Below are positions 1-5,707 of a stretch of DNA of 6,335 nucleotides, piece by piece (the stretch's first letter is position 1; each line of letters begins with the position of its first letter). The DNA comes from Wolbachia endosymbiont of Mansonella ozzardi (lineage in GTDB: Bacteria > Pseudomonadota > Alphaproteobacteria > Rickettsiales > Anaplasmataceae). The stretch is taken from contig NZ_JADAKK010000062.1 in the NCBI RefSeq assembly GCF_020278625.1, positions 1-6,335 on the forward strand. Direction: 5' to 3'. The notes under the pieces were generated by a model. It worked only from the letters and a program-made list of their open reading frames with translations. It was not told the origin of the DNA and did no database searches. The translations under genes and the position numbers were made by a program.

Positions 1-72
1 AAAGTTAATATAAATAACTAGCCACCGACCGGAGCTTCTTTTGCCTTTTTTCAGGTAACGTTTACCACTCAA
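1..72 (-). CDS. Possible 5' fragment of a gene running off the left edge
   Basis: A minus-strand frame stays open from a TTG at 72-70 to the window edge (24 codons). It reads basic residues first (KRYLKKGKRSSGR) and then a hydrophobic stretch (WLVIYINF). That order fits a cytoplasmic basic N-terminus leading into a membrane segment or core beta strand. It would overlap the end of the rluC-family gene by 11 bp, as co-transcribed genes often do. There is no clear Shine-Dalgarno sequence before the TTG, and 24 open codons can occur by chance. I do not recognise the product. It is listed only because the reader cannot see beyond the edge. Confidence 0.2.
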   Translation of the reverse strand, partial: MSGKRYLKKGKRSSGRWLVIYINF

Positions 73-991
73 AGGGAGGGTGTAATGCCTCGAGAGAATT
101 TTTAATGTGCTCAGGGGGAAGGGCAGTGATAGCGATTTTTTTGTTATTCGGCAGTTTTAAAGATAAAGAACACGAATGGAGATGGATTTTATTTGCTATA
201 CCGTTGATAAAAGCCTTCCTACCACCATATTTACCATCACCAAGAATAGGACAGTTTATATGGGCTAAATGCGCCCTTAATTGATGGGTCCTGCCAGTAA
301 TTGGTTGCAATTCTAAGTAAGCGACATTATGCTCTAGCCTTGCTATGATTGAAAAACGCGTAGTGGCATTCTGAAATGAATTTTCATCAATGACCACCTT
401 TTCTTGACCTGAAATGCATTTTTTTGCCAATGGATAGTCTATTATTCCTCTATTCTTGTTCGGTACGCCGGAAGTTAATGCTAAATAAGTTTTTTTTACC
501 CTACGTGCTTTGAATTCTTCCATAAGGTATCTGGCAACATTGGCATTGCGTGCAAATATTATCGCTCCGCTTGTATCCCTATCCAGCCTATGAACAATCT
601 TAAATGTTTCTCCCTCTTTGATTTGGTCAAGTAAATCACTAATGCTAATTTTTACTTTTACACCACCTTGAACGATCACTCCTGCAGGTTTGTTTATAGC
701 TAGTATGTATTCATCTTCATACAATATGTTATCTTTCAGTAGATTTACTAACTCTTGATTATATTTGCGTTCGGAATTGGTATTTTTAATATAATCTAAG
801 TGTTTTATCGTTATAGTTTGCCCAGAGTTCACTCTATCACTCGACTTTGCTTTGCATCCATCAACTTTGATCAACTCTCTTCTTAAAAATTTCTCAATTA
901 CAGATTGCTTTAAATTAGGAAAAATTCTTCTGATGTACCTATCCAGCCTAACGTTGTCATCTTTTACTGATACGGTTTTAACATTTTCCAT
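62..991 (-). CDS. rluC: RluA/RluC-family 23S rRNA pseudouridine synthase
   Basis: A 309-residue protein that should isomerise specific uridines of 23S rRNA to pseudouridine in the cytoplasm. An N-terminal S4-like RNA-binding region (about residues 14-62, with the LDRYIRR pattern) precedes the catalytic domain. That domain starts near NKPAGVIV (100-107). The signature HRLDRDTSG is at 134-142, and D137 is the expected catalytic aspartate. The later family motif TGRTHQLRAHL is at 232-242, followed by PILGDGKYGG. Length and S4-plus-catalytic architecture match RluC/RluD enzymes. RluC is favoured over RluD from overall feel, but the exact target uridines cannot be read from sequence. The ATG at 991-989 is the natural start because the S4 region follows at once. 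It has no strong Shine-Dalgarno sequence. It is transcribed away from nhaC, with a repeat-like element 20 bp upstream of its start. The reading frame is intact. Confidence 0.93.
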   Translation of the reverse strand: MENVKTVSVKDDNVRLDRYIRRIFPNLKQSVIEKFLRRELIKVDGCKAKSSDRVNSGQTITIKHLDYIKNTNSERKYNQELVNLLKDNILYEDEYILAINKPAGVIVQGGVKVKISISDLLDQIKEGETFKIVHRLDRDTSGAIIFARNANVARYLMEEFKARRVKKTYLALTSGVPNKNRGIIDYPLAKKCISGQEKVVIDENSFQNATTRFSIIARLEHNVAYLELQPITGRTHQLRAHLAHINCPILGDGKYGGRKAFINGIANKIHLHSCSLSLKLPNNKKIAITALPPEHIKNSLEALHPPFEW

Positions 992-1010
992 TATTTTATT
1001 TGAATAGACA

Positions 1011-1164
1011 GTCAGCTATTTGCATAACATAAAAAAGTATAGCACAAAACGTGCATCATAAAATCACTTTTCGGAATGTCATTTAAACGAGTAACACACA
1101 ATTGTACAAGCATTACGATTTTTAGGTAATTTACGCGGCAGATGGCGTCATGCAAATAGCTGAC
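1011..1164. repeat. 154-bp element bounded by 15-bp perfect inverted repeats
   Basis: GTCAGCTATTTGCAT at 1011-1025 is the exact reverse complement of ATGCAAATAGCTGAC at 1150-1164. Allowing one mismatch, the arms extend inward to 18 bp (17/18; 1011-1028 and 1147-1164). The 15-bp match ends abruptly on the outer side, as terminal repeats of a small non-coding (MITE-like) element would. No clear target-site duplication is visible: flanks read ACA on the left and ACT on the right. The interior encodes nothing recognisable. It could instead be a diverged palindromic repeat or two facing copies of a short dispersed repeat. Confidence 0.6.
1036..1044 (-). promoter_or_regulatory. Candidate extended -10 for the pseudouridine synthase gene
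   Basis: On the minus strand the sequence reads TGCTATACT, an extended -10 (TGn plus TATACT, five of six matches to TATAAT), about 45 bp upstream of the ATG at 991. No good -35 lies 17 bp further up, which extended -10 promoters can tolerate. The box falls inside the inverted-repeat element, so the element may supply this gene's promoter. This is inferred from sequence only. Confidence 0.3.
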
Positions 1165-1261
1165 ACTGGCTCCGGCATTTCACGCAATTTCATCGAAAAC
1201 GTTGTTTTAACGTAATACATTCTATGATCACTAATTTGCTTGTGAACAGTAAACTTTCCTG

Positions 1262-1286
1262 TATCCCAGTGTCTAGCACTGGGATA
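1262..1286. repeat. Palindromic repeat, 10-bp stem and 5-nt loop
   Basis: TATCCCAGTG (1262-1271) and CACTGGGATA (1277-1286) are perfect reverse complements around the loop TCTAG. The core ATCCCAGTG/CACTGGGAT resembles short palindromes that I recall as dispersed in many copies through Wolbachia intergenic DNA (Wolbachia palindromic element type). It is GC-rich against an AT-rich background. No U-run follows on either strand, so it is a poor intrinsic terminator. A smaller palindrome, GAGATG-A-CATCTC, lies just downstream at 1303-1315. Confidence 0.75.
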
Positions 1287-1467
1287 ACAGAAAGAGGTCA
1301 CTGAGATGACATCTCCTAGGATACTTGGACAACACCTTCCCGATGGGCTCAAATTCAACATTCGCACAGTTATTCGCGTAACACTTAGATCCAGAGGTTT
1401 TTACAATATAAATCTTATTGTCAAGCAACAGACTGATTTAGCTAAGCAAACTAAACATAAAGTTTAA

Positions 1468-1495
1468 AATTCTGCTGTTAACTTCCTGCAGAATT
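1468..1495. repeat. Short inverted repeat, 8-bp stem and 12-nt loop
   Basis: AATTCTGC (1468-1475) pairs with GCAGAATT (1488-1495) around a 12-nt loop. It lies 18 bp upstream of the leader-like ORF and 71 bp upstream of nhaC. There is no T-run after it, so it is not an obvious terminator. It could be an operator or a leftover of a palindromic repeat. Confidence 0.4.
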
Positions 1496-1512
1496 AGTGG
1501 AACCAGGGATTA

Positions 1513-1569
1513 ATGCTTGATCAAAGCAACTTAATTAGTTATCCTAAGTTTTTAAATATGGTAAAATGA
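1513..1569 (+). CDS. Leader-like 18-codon ORF overlapping the nhaC start
   Basis: The ORF begins at ATG 1513, preceded by AGGGA with a short 3-nt gap, and encodes MLDQSNLISYPKFLNMVK. Its TGA overlaps the nhaC ATG in an ATGA arrangement at 1566-1569. That geometry is typical of translational coupling, and nhaC itself has no visible Shine-Dalgarno sequence. It is too short to judge by composition and has no recognised relative, so chance is quite possible. An internal ATG at 1558 would give only ATG GTA AAA TGA. Confidence 0.25.
   Translation: MLDQSNLISYPKFLNMVK
1517..1545 (+). promoter_or_regulatory. Candidate sigma-70-type promoter for nhaC
   Basis: TTGATC (1517-1522) and TATCCT (1540-1545) are separated by 17 bp, each matching four of six consensus bases. 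Transcription would begin near 1552, leaving a 5' leader of only about 14 nt before the nhaC ATG. The -35 sits in the 8-bp palindrome TTGATCAA. If the leader ORF at 1513 is real, this promoter must be wrong or secondary, because it lies inside that ORF. Confidence 0.3.
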
Positions 1570-2852
1570 CAGCTTTTGTCCCTCTATTTATTTTTTTAAT
1601 CTTATATCTTGGAAGCGGCACTTATTTCTCTTTTATCGGAACTGACAATCCACTTTATCAGGTTTCACCGGTAATTTGCTTACTACCAGCGCTATTTTTT
1701 GCTGTTTCACGCGGTACAAATAAAACTCAGCATAACATCGATACTGTCATCGATGGCATGGGTGACAAAAACACCCTTACTATGTGTTTAATCTTTCTAT
1801 TTTCCGGAGCATTTTCTTCTGTTACCCAATCAATTGGTAGTGCAGACACTGTTGCTAATCTAATTCTCAATTGCCTTCCAACAAGGTTACTATTACCTGG
1901 AATATTCTTGGCTTCTGCTTTTATTTCAACTGCAATCGGCACGTCCATGGGGGTTATTGCATTAATGGTACCAATCGCTGCTAACCTGGCAAAAAGTGGA
2001 GCTTTTGGTCTTGAAATAGGAACTGCAACTGTGGTTGGAGGTTCCATATTTGGTGATAACCTCTCAATGATATCCGACACCACTATTGCATCTGTTTCTT
2101 CACAAGGAGCTGCAATAAGGGATAAACTTAAAGTGAACTCCAAAGTGGCACTTGTTGCAAGCATTATAACGCTTGTCTATCTGGCAATAACTGCAGACAG
2201 TACAAAAATTGTTACTATCTCAAACTTAGATTATTTATCGATAATAAAAGTTATCCCTTACATTTCTCTAATAATCATGGGTCTGCTTGAAGTTTCTACT
2301 TTAGTCACAATAACTGTAAACATAATTATTGCTGGTGTGCTAGGAATAGTCTTTTTTGACTATGCTATCATTCAATTTCCCCATGACATATATAATGGTT
2401 TTAAGGAAGTAAATGAAATAGTGATCTTTGCTCTATTTATTGGTGGACTAAGCCATATAATGTACGAACAAGGTCAAAAAGCATTACATAAACTCATCGA
2501 TAAAAGTGATATTACAAAGACTAAAGCTGAATTTGTGATAGCAGGAATAGCATCTATGTTCACCGTTCTGGTTGCCAATAATACCATTGCTATTTTACTA
2601 AGCGGTGGTATTGCGAAAAGGCTTGCACAAAAACACAATATTGCGCTATACCGCAGTGCATACTTATTAGATGTTTTTGCTTGTGCTACAAAAGGCATCT
2701 TGCCTTATGGTTCTCAACTACTGCTAGCAGGTAGCATAGCCTCTATATCACCTATTTCTTTATTAACACATGTGTATTACTGCTTTATTTTAGCAGCAAC
2801 TACAATAGGTGAAATAATCATCAACAGTAGACATTATAGGGCTGTGGCTTGA
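1566..2852 (+). CDS. nhaC: NhaC-type Na+/H+ antiporter
   Basis: A 428-residue polytopic inner-membrane protein, expected to exchange sodium for protons for pH and sodium homeostasis. It is hydrophobic throughout, with roughly 10-12 membrane segments and a pseudo-repeated two-half layout. The strongest family marks are GTSMGVIALMVPIA (125-138) and GGSIFGDNLSMISDTTI (158-174), the conserved ion-pathway signature of the NhaC/Na_H_antiporter family. In the second half are NNTIAILLSGGIAK (338-351) and ILPYGSQ (378-384). The cytosolic-looking loop at about 301-322 is Lys-rich. Translation starts at ATG 1566; an in-frame TAA at 1545 prevents a longer form, and MTAFVPLFIF enters the first membrane helix directly. 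No Shine-Dalgarno sequence is evident. It is monocistronic by context, converging on argS. Substrate could differ (some relatives exchange organic acids or amino acids), but the family call is secure. Confidence 0.9.
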   Translation: MTAFVPLFIFLILYLGSGTYFSFIGTDNPLYQVSPVICLLPALFFAVSRGTNKTQHNIDTVIDGMGDKNTLTMCLIFLFSGAFSSVTQSIGSADTVANLILNCLPTRLLLPGIFLASAFISTAIGTSMGVIALMVPIAANLAKSGAFGLEIGTATVVGGSIFGDNLSMISDTTIASVSSQGAAIRDKLKVNSKVALVASIITLVYLAITADSTKIVTISNLDYLSIIKVIPYISLIIMGLLEVSTLVTITVNIIIAGVLGIVFFDYAIIQFPHDIYNGFKEVNEIVIFALFIGGLSHIMYEQGQKALHKLIDKSDITKTKAEFVIAGIASMFTVLVANNTIAILLSGGIAKRLAQKHNIALYRSAYLLDVFACATKGILPYGSQLLLAGSIASISPISLLTHVYYCFILAATTIGEIIINSRHYRAVA

Positions 2853-2897
2853 TGCATTGGTTGGGTTTAGAGTTTCTCTTATCTTTATATTTTTTGC
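2853..2897. other. 45-bp convergent gap, no visible terminator
   Basis: The 3' ends of nhaC (plus) and argS (minus) face each other across this gap. It contains T-rich runs on the plus strand (TATATTTTTTGC) but no stem-loop that would make an intrinsic terminator for either gene. Either termination is Rho-dependent or the transcripts overlap. Confidence 0.6.
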
Positions 2898-4598
2898 TTA
2901 TTTCATCTCTTCCAAAGGCTCTATATTAAAGACAGAAAGCCCAGAAGCAATGACGTGTGCTAAGGCCTGGACTAGAAACATTCTTGCAGCAGTTAGGTCT
3001 AAGTTATTTTCCAGTATGAACCGCATGTTTAAGTCGCTTTTGCCATACCCCCATAGAGCATGAAATGCTTCTGCAACTTCAAGTAAGTAGAAAGTGATTC
3101 TGTGTGGCTCGTAAAGCCTTGCTGCTATTTCTACTACATCTGGCCACTTTGCTAAGGTTTTTATGAGGAAGAGCTCTCCATCTGTTTTTAAAAGTGAAAG
3201 GTCTGCACTTGGGAGTTCTTTTGGAGCATTACGCATCAATGAATGAGCACGAGCGTGAGCATATTGCACGTAAAAAATAGGATTATTTTTTGACTGCTCT
3301 TTAACCTTGGCAAAATCAAAGTCTAAGACCACATCACTCTTGCGTGTCAGCATTATAAAACGAGTAATATCTCTGCCAACTTCTTCCACTACATCCCTTG
3401 CTGTGAGGAAACTTCCTGATCTTTTTGACATCTTGACAGGTTTCCCATCCTCGAAAAAATTCACAATATTATGTAGTTTTACCTCTATTTTCGCTTTATT
3501 ATCGCTCAGTGCAGAGACAACTGCTTTAAGCCTTCTGACATAACCTCCATGGTCACTACCAAGCTCTACGATCATGTTGTTGAAACCACGTGATACCTTA
3601 TCAAAATGGTAAGCAATGTCCGAGGCAAAATAAGTCCAACTGCCATCCTCTTTTTTCAGTGCGCGATCAACATCATCACCAAATTTTGTGGAGCGAAACA
3701 ACATCTTTTTTCTGGAAGCCCAATTTTCGCTTTCTTTGCCTTTTGGTTTTTCCAAATACCCTTCATACACTAAACCCTTGTCAGACAACATCTTTATGCT
3801 CTCTTCGATTTTGCCACTTTTTTGTAGCTCATATTCTGAAGTAAAAACATCGTGACTTACTCCAAGCAAGCTCATGTCTTTCTTTATAAGTTCTAAAATA
3901 GAACTCAAAGTATACTCTCTGATTACCTGATTATCTTGGCTATTTAAAAACTTTGAGCCATATTTTTTGGCTAGCCCCTCCCCTATTGGTTTTAAATATT
4001 CGCCAGGATACAAACCTTTTTCGATACAGATCTTCTCTCCCAGAGCTTCCCTATATCGCAAATATACTGACTGAACTAGCGTATCTACCTGAGCTCCAGC
4101 GTCATTAATGTAGTATTCCTTGGTGACTTTATAACCAACTTTTTTCAGTAAATTTGCTAAAACGTCACCAAACACTGCTCCTCTTGCATGACCGATATGC
4201 AGTGGACCGGTTGGATTTGCAGATACAAATTCAACATTGATGGCCTGATTGTTTCCAACATTTAGAGTACCGAATTCTGTTTTCAGCTCATTTATTTGTT
4301 TGAGAATCCCATGCCATATTTCTATTTTCAAGTGCATATTAATAAAGCCAAAGCCTGCAACTTCCACTTTCTCAATTTCATCAAACAGTTCAAACTCTTT
4401 TGCCAATATTCCTGCAATTTCGACTGGATTCTTACTTTCATGCTTTGCAAGTACCATAGCAACATTTGTATAAACATCCCCATGTACTCTATTACTTGGA
4501 GGTTCTACGATAAAATTTTCTGCATCTAACACCCCTTGCTTCAACTCATTTAATTTACTAAGGATTAGCGAGGAGATCCGCTTAAAAATGTTCATCAA
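2898..4598 (-). CDS. argS: Arginyl-tRNA synthetase (class I)
   Basis: A 566-residue cytoplasmic enzyme that charges tRNA-Arg with arginine using ATP. Domain order is as expected. The N-terminal additional domain (about 3-90, with GFGFINMHL at 82-90) is followed by the Rossmann catalytic core. Its first ATP-binding motif is [12 protein letters not shown] (129-140; HIGH at 134-137). The core continues through YYINDAGAQ (162-170), [12 protein letters not shown] (320-331) and LGSDHGGY (346-353) to the second motif VKMSKRSG (388-395). The DALR-type anticodon-binding domain (about 444-566) begins at [11 protein letters not shown] and ends [12 protein letters not shown]. Length is typical of the family and no key motif is missing. 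Two adjacent ATGs (4598 and 4595) could start it; the first is used here. There is no clear Shine-Dalgarno sequence. It converges with nhaC and lies downstream, on the same strand, of the decayed His/Cys-rich gene remnants. Confidence 0.97.
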   Translation of the reverse strand: MMNIFKRISSLILSKLNELKQGVLDAENFIVEPPSNRVHGDVYTNVAMVLAKHESKNPVEIAGILAKEFELFDEIEKVEVAGFGFINMHLKIEIWHGILKQINELKTEFGTLNVGNNQAINVEFVSANPTGPLHIGHARGAVFGDVLANLLKKVGYKVTKEYYINDAGAQVDTLVQSVYLRYREALGEKICIEKGLYPGEYLKPIGEGLAKKYGSKFLNSQDNQVIREYTLSSILELIKKDMSLLGVSHDVFTSEYELQKSGKIEESIKMLSDKGLVYEGYLEKPKGKESENWASRKKMLFRSTKFGDDVDRALKKEDGSWTYFASDIAYHFDKVSRGFNNMIVELGSDHGGYVRRLKAVVSALSDNKAKIEVKLHNIVNFFEDGKPVKMSKRSGSFLTARDVVEEVGRDITRFIMLTRKSDVVLDFDFAKVKEQSKNNPIFYVQYAHARAHSLMRNAPKELPSADLSLLKTDGELFLIKTLAKWPDVVEIAARLYEPHRITFYLLEVAEAFHALWGYGKSDLNMRFILENNLDLTAARMFLVQALAHVIASGLSVFNIEPLEEMK

Positions 4599-4613
4599 TC
4601 AAAAAACTATAAA

Positions 4614-4629
4614 ACTATAGCAGTATAGT
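4614..4629 (-). promoter_or_regulatory. Dyad with TATAGT boxes, candidate argS promoter
   Basis: ACTATA-GCAG-TATAGT forms a 6-bp-arm dyad 16 bp upstream of the argS ATG. Read on the minus strand, TATAGT occurs twice in the upstream region (five of six matches to TATAAT), once within this dyad and once just downstream. No matching -35 was found at 16-18 bp, so the exact promoter is unresolved. The dyad could be an operator or just AT-rich coincidence. Confidence 0.25.
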
Positions 4630-4688
4630 AAATAAATGAGGTTAGTTGAAGGCTTATCTTGTGCAGCTTATACAGAAATTACCAAGAG

Positions 4689-4728
4689 GAAAAAACTTAC
4701 CAATGCCGTGTTTTTTCAGATAACGGCA
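4689..4728. other. Two mutually exclusive stem-loops
   Basis: Stem one pairs GAAAAAAC (4689-4696) with GTTTTTTC (4710-4717) around a 13-nt loop. Stem two pairs TGCCGT (4704-4709) with ACGGCA (4723-4728), also around 13 nt. The second's left arm lies in the first's loop, so they could form a pseudoknot or be alternatives. The A/T-rich stem one is weak. No gene on the plus strand follows that it could obviously control. Confidence 0.3.
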
Positions 4729-4889
4729 CAGGAGTTAAACGCAACTTGCAAAATATAAACAGGTATGCTTTAAATGCTCCCCCTCTATTTTTATCTACAC
4801 AGTTTCTCAAAATTAAACAGCCTTTTTGCAGTTAATAACAATCACAAATGTTGCAACCTAGATCAGATATTAGCACGGGCTTATTTAAA

Positions 4890-5114
4890 TCAAAAAATTC
4901 TGTCTGCCACAACTTTTACCATAGGTAGTCCACCTTTCCAACCATAAGGTATTATCACTGCGTTACCAGAATCATAGGCATGATAACATGAAGCATGATG
5001 ACCATTGTAATATGGATCATGACAATGCTTAAAGCGTAAGTTATGATGATGGTTGAAACATGGATACTCATCTAAAGTTCTTATTTTACTTCCCCAATCT
5101 ACTGAAGGCTTCAT
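4890..5114 (-). CDS. Possible surviving small His/Cys-rich protein
   Basis: The longest clean piece of the remnant is a 74-residue ORF starting at ATG 5114. AGGGA lies about 10 nt upstream, a rather distant Shine-Dalgarno. It carries 8 histidines and 3 cysteines, concentrated in residues 19-45, and ends with IPYGWKGG and a hydrophobic MVKVV strand. There is no signal peptide or membrane segment. The first ten residues, MKPSVDWGSK, are the last copy of the acidic repeat, which argues that the ATG is an internal Met of a longer ancestor. It may still be translated as a stub, but the function is unknown. Confidence 0.35.
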   Translation of the reverse strand: MKPSVDWGSKIRTLDEYPCFNHHHNLRFKHCHDPYYNGHHASCYHAYDSGNAVIIPYGWKGGLPMVKVVADRIF

Positions 5115-5400
5115 AGAGGAAAATTCCCTTTTGTCTACTATAAACTTTACATGTGGTTTCCTGCATTTACTGTAGTAACTTTTTCAGGAAGTTTTCTTTC
5201 ACTTCCATTATCTAACGTAAGTTCTGCAGTAGATTCACTTCGTCCACTATAGATTTTACTGAAGTTCCTCTGTGTCTGTTGTAGGTTCTCCAGGAGGTTC
5301 TTTCTCCTTGCTTTCATTTTCCACCGCAGGCTTTGCAGTGGGATCCCCTTCGCTTTCATTGCCTACTGCAGGTTCTTCAGTAGTTTCCTCTGTAATTTCA
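5100..5400 (-). repeat. Degenerate tandem repeats in the acidic region
   Basis: Two roughly 100-bp units are colinear on the plus strand. One starts GTCTACTATAAACTTTAC (5133-5150) and the other GTCCACTATAGATTTTAC (5242-5259). Each continues through TTCCT, a CAGGA-containing stretch, CTTTC, then GCAGT. Within them is a finer unit of about 42 bp marked by TACTGCAG/ACCGCAG/ACTGAAG, encoding peptides such as EPAVGNES, KPAVENES, ELTLDNGS and KPSVDWGS. Divergence between units is high. The phase of the repeat relative to the codons changes along the array, which reveals the frameshifts described for the pseudogene. Confidence 0.6.
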
Positions 5401-5465
5401 TTTTGGCTAACATCATTTTGAACATCATCGCTTCTGGCGTAGAAATCTCCTATATAGTAAACACT

Positions 5466-5707
5466 TTATTTTAAATTAACAGTATTAGTAGGGAAGGCAA
5501 GAAAGACCATACATCAAATGGACTGTCAAAGTTATAAGCCAACAGACAGAGGTGTATAATGTATATCCCTTCCTTTTGTCTTGTACTCTATTTATCATAT
5601 TAAGTCAACGCTATTTGTGACTTAATATGATATCGCTCATTTTTGGCTCTCTACGCACTTTTTCACGTCTCTCATTAGCTACAATTTACCTACAAAATTT
5701 ATTGCAC
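5466..5707. other. Spacer between the two related gene remnants
   Basis: About 240 bp without a supportable gene. It holds the perfect 15-bp-arm hairpin at 5593-5632. Minus-strand frames here are interrupted. One stretch from an ATG near 5504 reads about 14 codons to a TAA at 5468-5466 and is in frame with the acidic repeats beyond that stop, so the 5' end of the decayed gene may have extended into this spacer. Confidence 0.45.
5593..5632. repeat. Perfect inverted repeat, 15-bp arms and 10-nt loop
   Basis: TATCATATTAAGTCA (5593-5607) is the exact reverse complement of TGACTTAATATGATA (5618-5632), around the loop ACGCTATTTG. Neither arm extends further. As RNA it would be a stable hairpin on either strand. 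It sits between the two remnants: downstream of the stop of one (5708) and upstream of the other. There is no T-run right after the stem, so a terminator role is not clear; a dispersed palindromic element is as likely. Confidence 0.8.

Larger units (their letters stand above)
992..1565. other. 574-bp intergenic region with repeats, no convincing gene
   Basis: This gap separates two divergent genes, the pseudouridine synthase (minus) and nhaC (plus), so promoters for both should lie here. It holds an inverted-repeat-bounded element (1011-1164), a strong palindrome (1262-1286), a smaller hairpin (1468-1495) and a candidate nhaC promoter and leader ORF (1513-1569). A 78-codon minus-strand ORF at 1131-1367 runs through the palindrome and repeat arm and has no recognisable domain, so I treat it as repeat DNA. 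I see no tRNA-like cloverleaf. Confidence 0.7.
4599..4889. other. 291-bp intergenic region upstream of argS
   Basis: It contains the argS upstream region and a pair of overlapping stem-loops (4689-4728). No gene is convincing. A 40-codon plus-strand ORF (4636-4758) encodes a lysine-rich peptide with YTEITKRKKLT in the middle but lacks a Shine-Dalgarno sequence. A second plus frame is open without a start codon for 61 codons (4650-4832) and includes FSDNGTGVKRN. Neither can be assigned. No tRNA-like structure was seen. Confidence 0.5.
4890..5465 (-). pseudogene. Frameshifted remnant: acidic repeats plus His/Cys-rich domain
   Basis: Unrecognised family. From 5465 to 5259 the frame is open (69 residues, no start codon), beginning SVYYIGDFYARSDD and then acidic repeats such as EPAVGNES and KPAVENES. 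The stop at 5258-5256 is bypassed if the frame changes: VKSIVDEV continues from 5259 in a second frame, and TAELTLDNGSERK from 5230 in a third. VKFIVDKR then resumes at 5150 back in the first frame and runs through KPSVDWGS to the TGA at 4892-4890. ELTLDNGS and KPSVDWGS are clearly the same repeat as KPAVENES, and VKFIVDKR matches VKSIVDEV, so all three frames were once one. Each step fits a one-base deletion (or a two-base insertion). The C-terminal domain is His/Cys-rich (HHH, KHCH, HHASCYH) and could bind metal, which is inference only. A His/Cys-rich relative lies upstream at 5708-6165. Confidence 0.65.

Noticed and set aside
1131..1367. 78-residue minus-strand ORF in the intergenic region
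   Set aside because: It runs through a palindrome and one arm of the inverted-repeat element, has no recognisable domain and no ribosome site, so it is best explained as translated repeat DNA.
1727..2164. 145-residue minus-strand ORF inside nhaC
   Set aside because: It is antisense to a complete, motif-bearing antiporter gene; its composition is that of a shadow frame.
2857..3063. 68-residue plus-strand ORF between nhaC and argS
   Set aside because: It overlaps the 3' end of argS antisense and has no family resemblance.
3307..4529. Several 74-84 residue plus-strand ORFs across argS
   Set aside because: All lie antisense within the intact arginyl-tRNA synthetase gene and show no independent motifs.
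4650..4835. 61-codon open plus frame containing FSDNGTG, considered as a transposase or kinase fragment
   Set aside because: It has no start codon, the motif is too short to place in either family, and no other conserved residues accompany it.
5147..5359. 70-residue minus-strand ORF taken as a separate gene
   Set aside because: Its first half overlaps the acidic repeats out of frame, and only its second half (from about 5230) matches the repeat consensus. It is one segment of the frameshifted remnant.
5100..5400. Direct repeats considered as a CRISPR array
   Set aside because: The units are long, highly diverged, without constant repeats or unique spacers, and they encode a repeated peptide.
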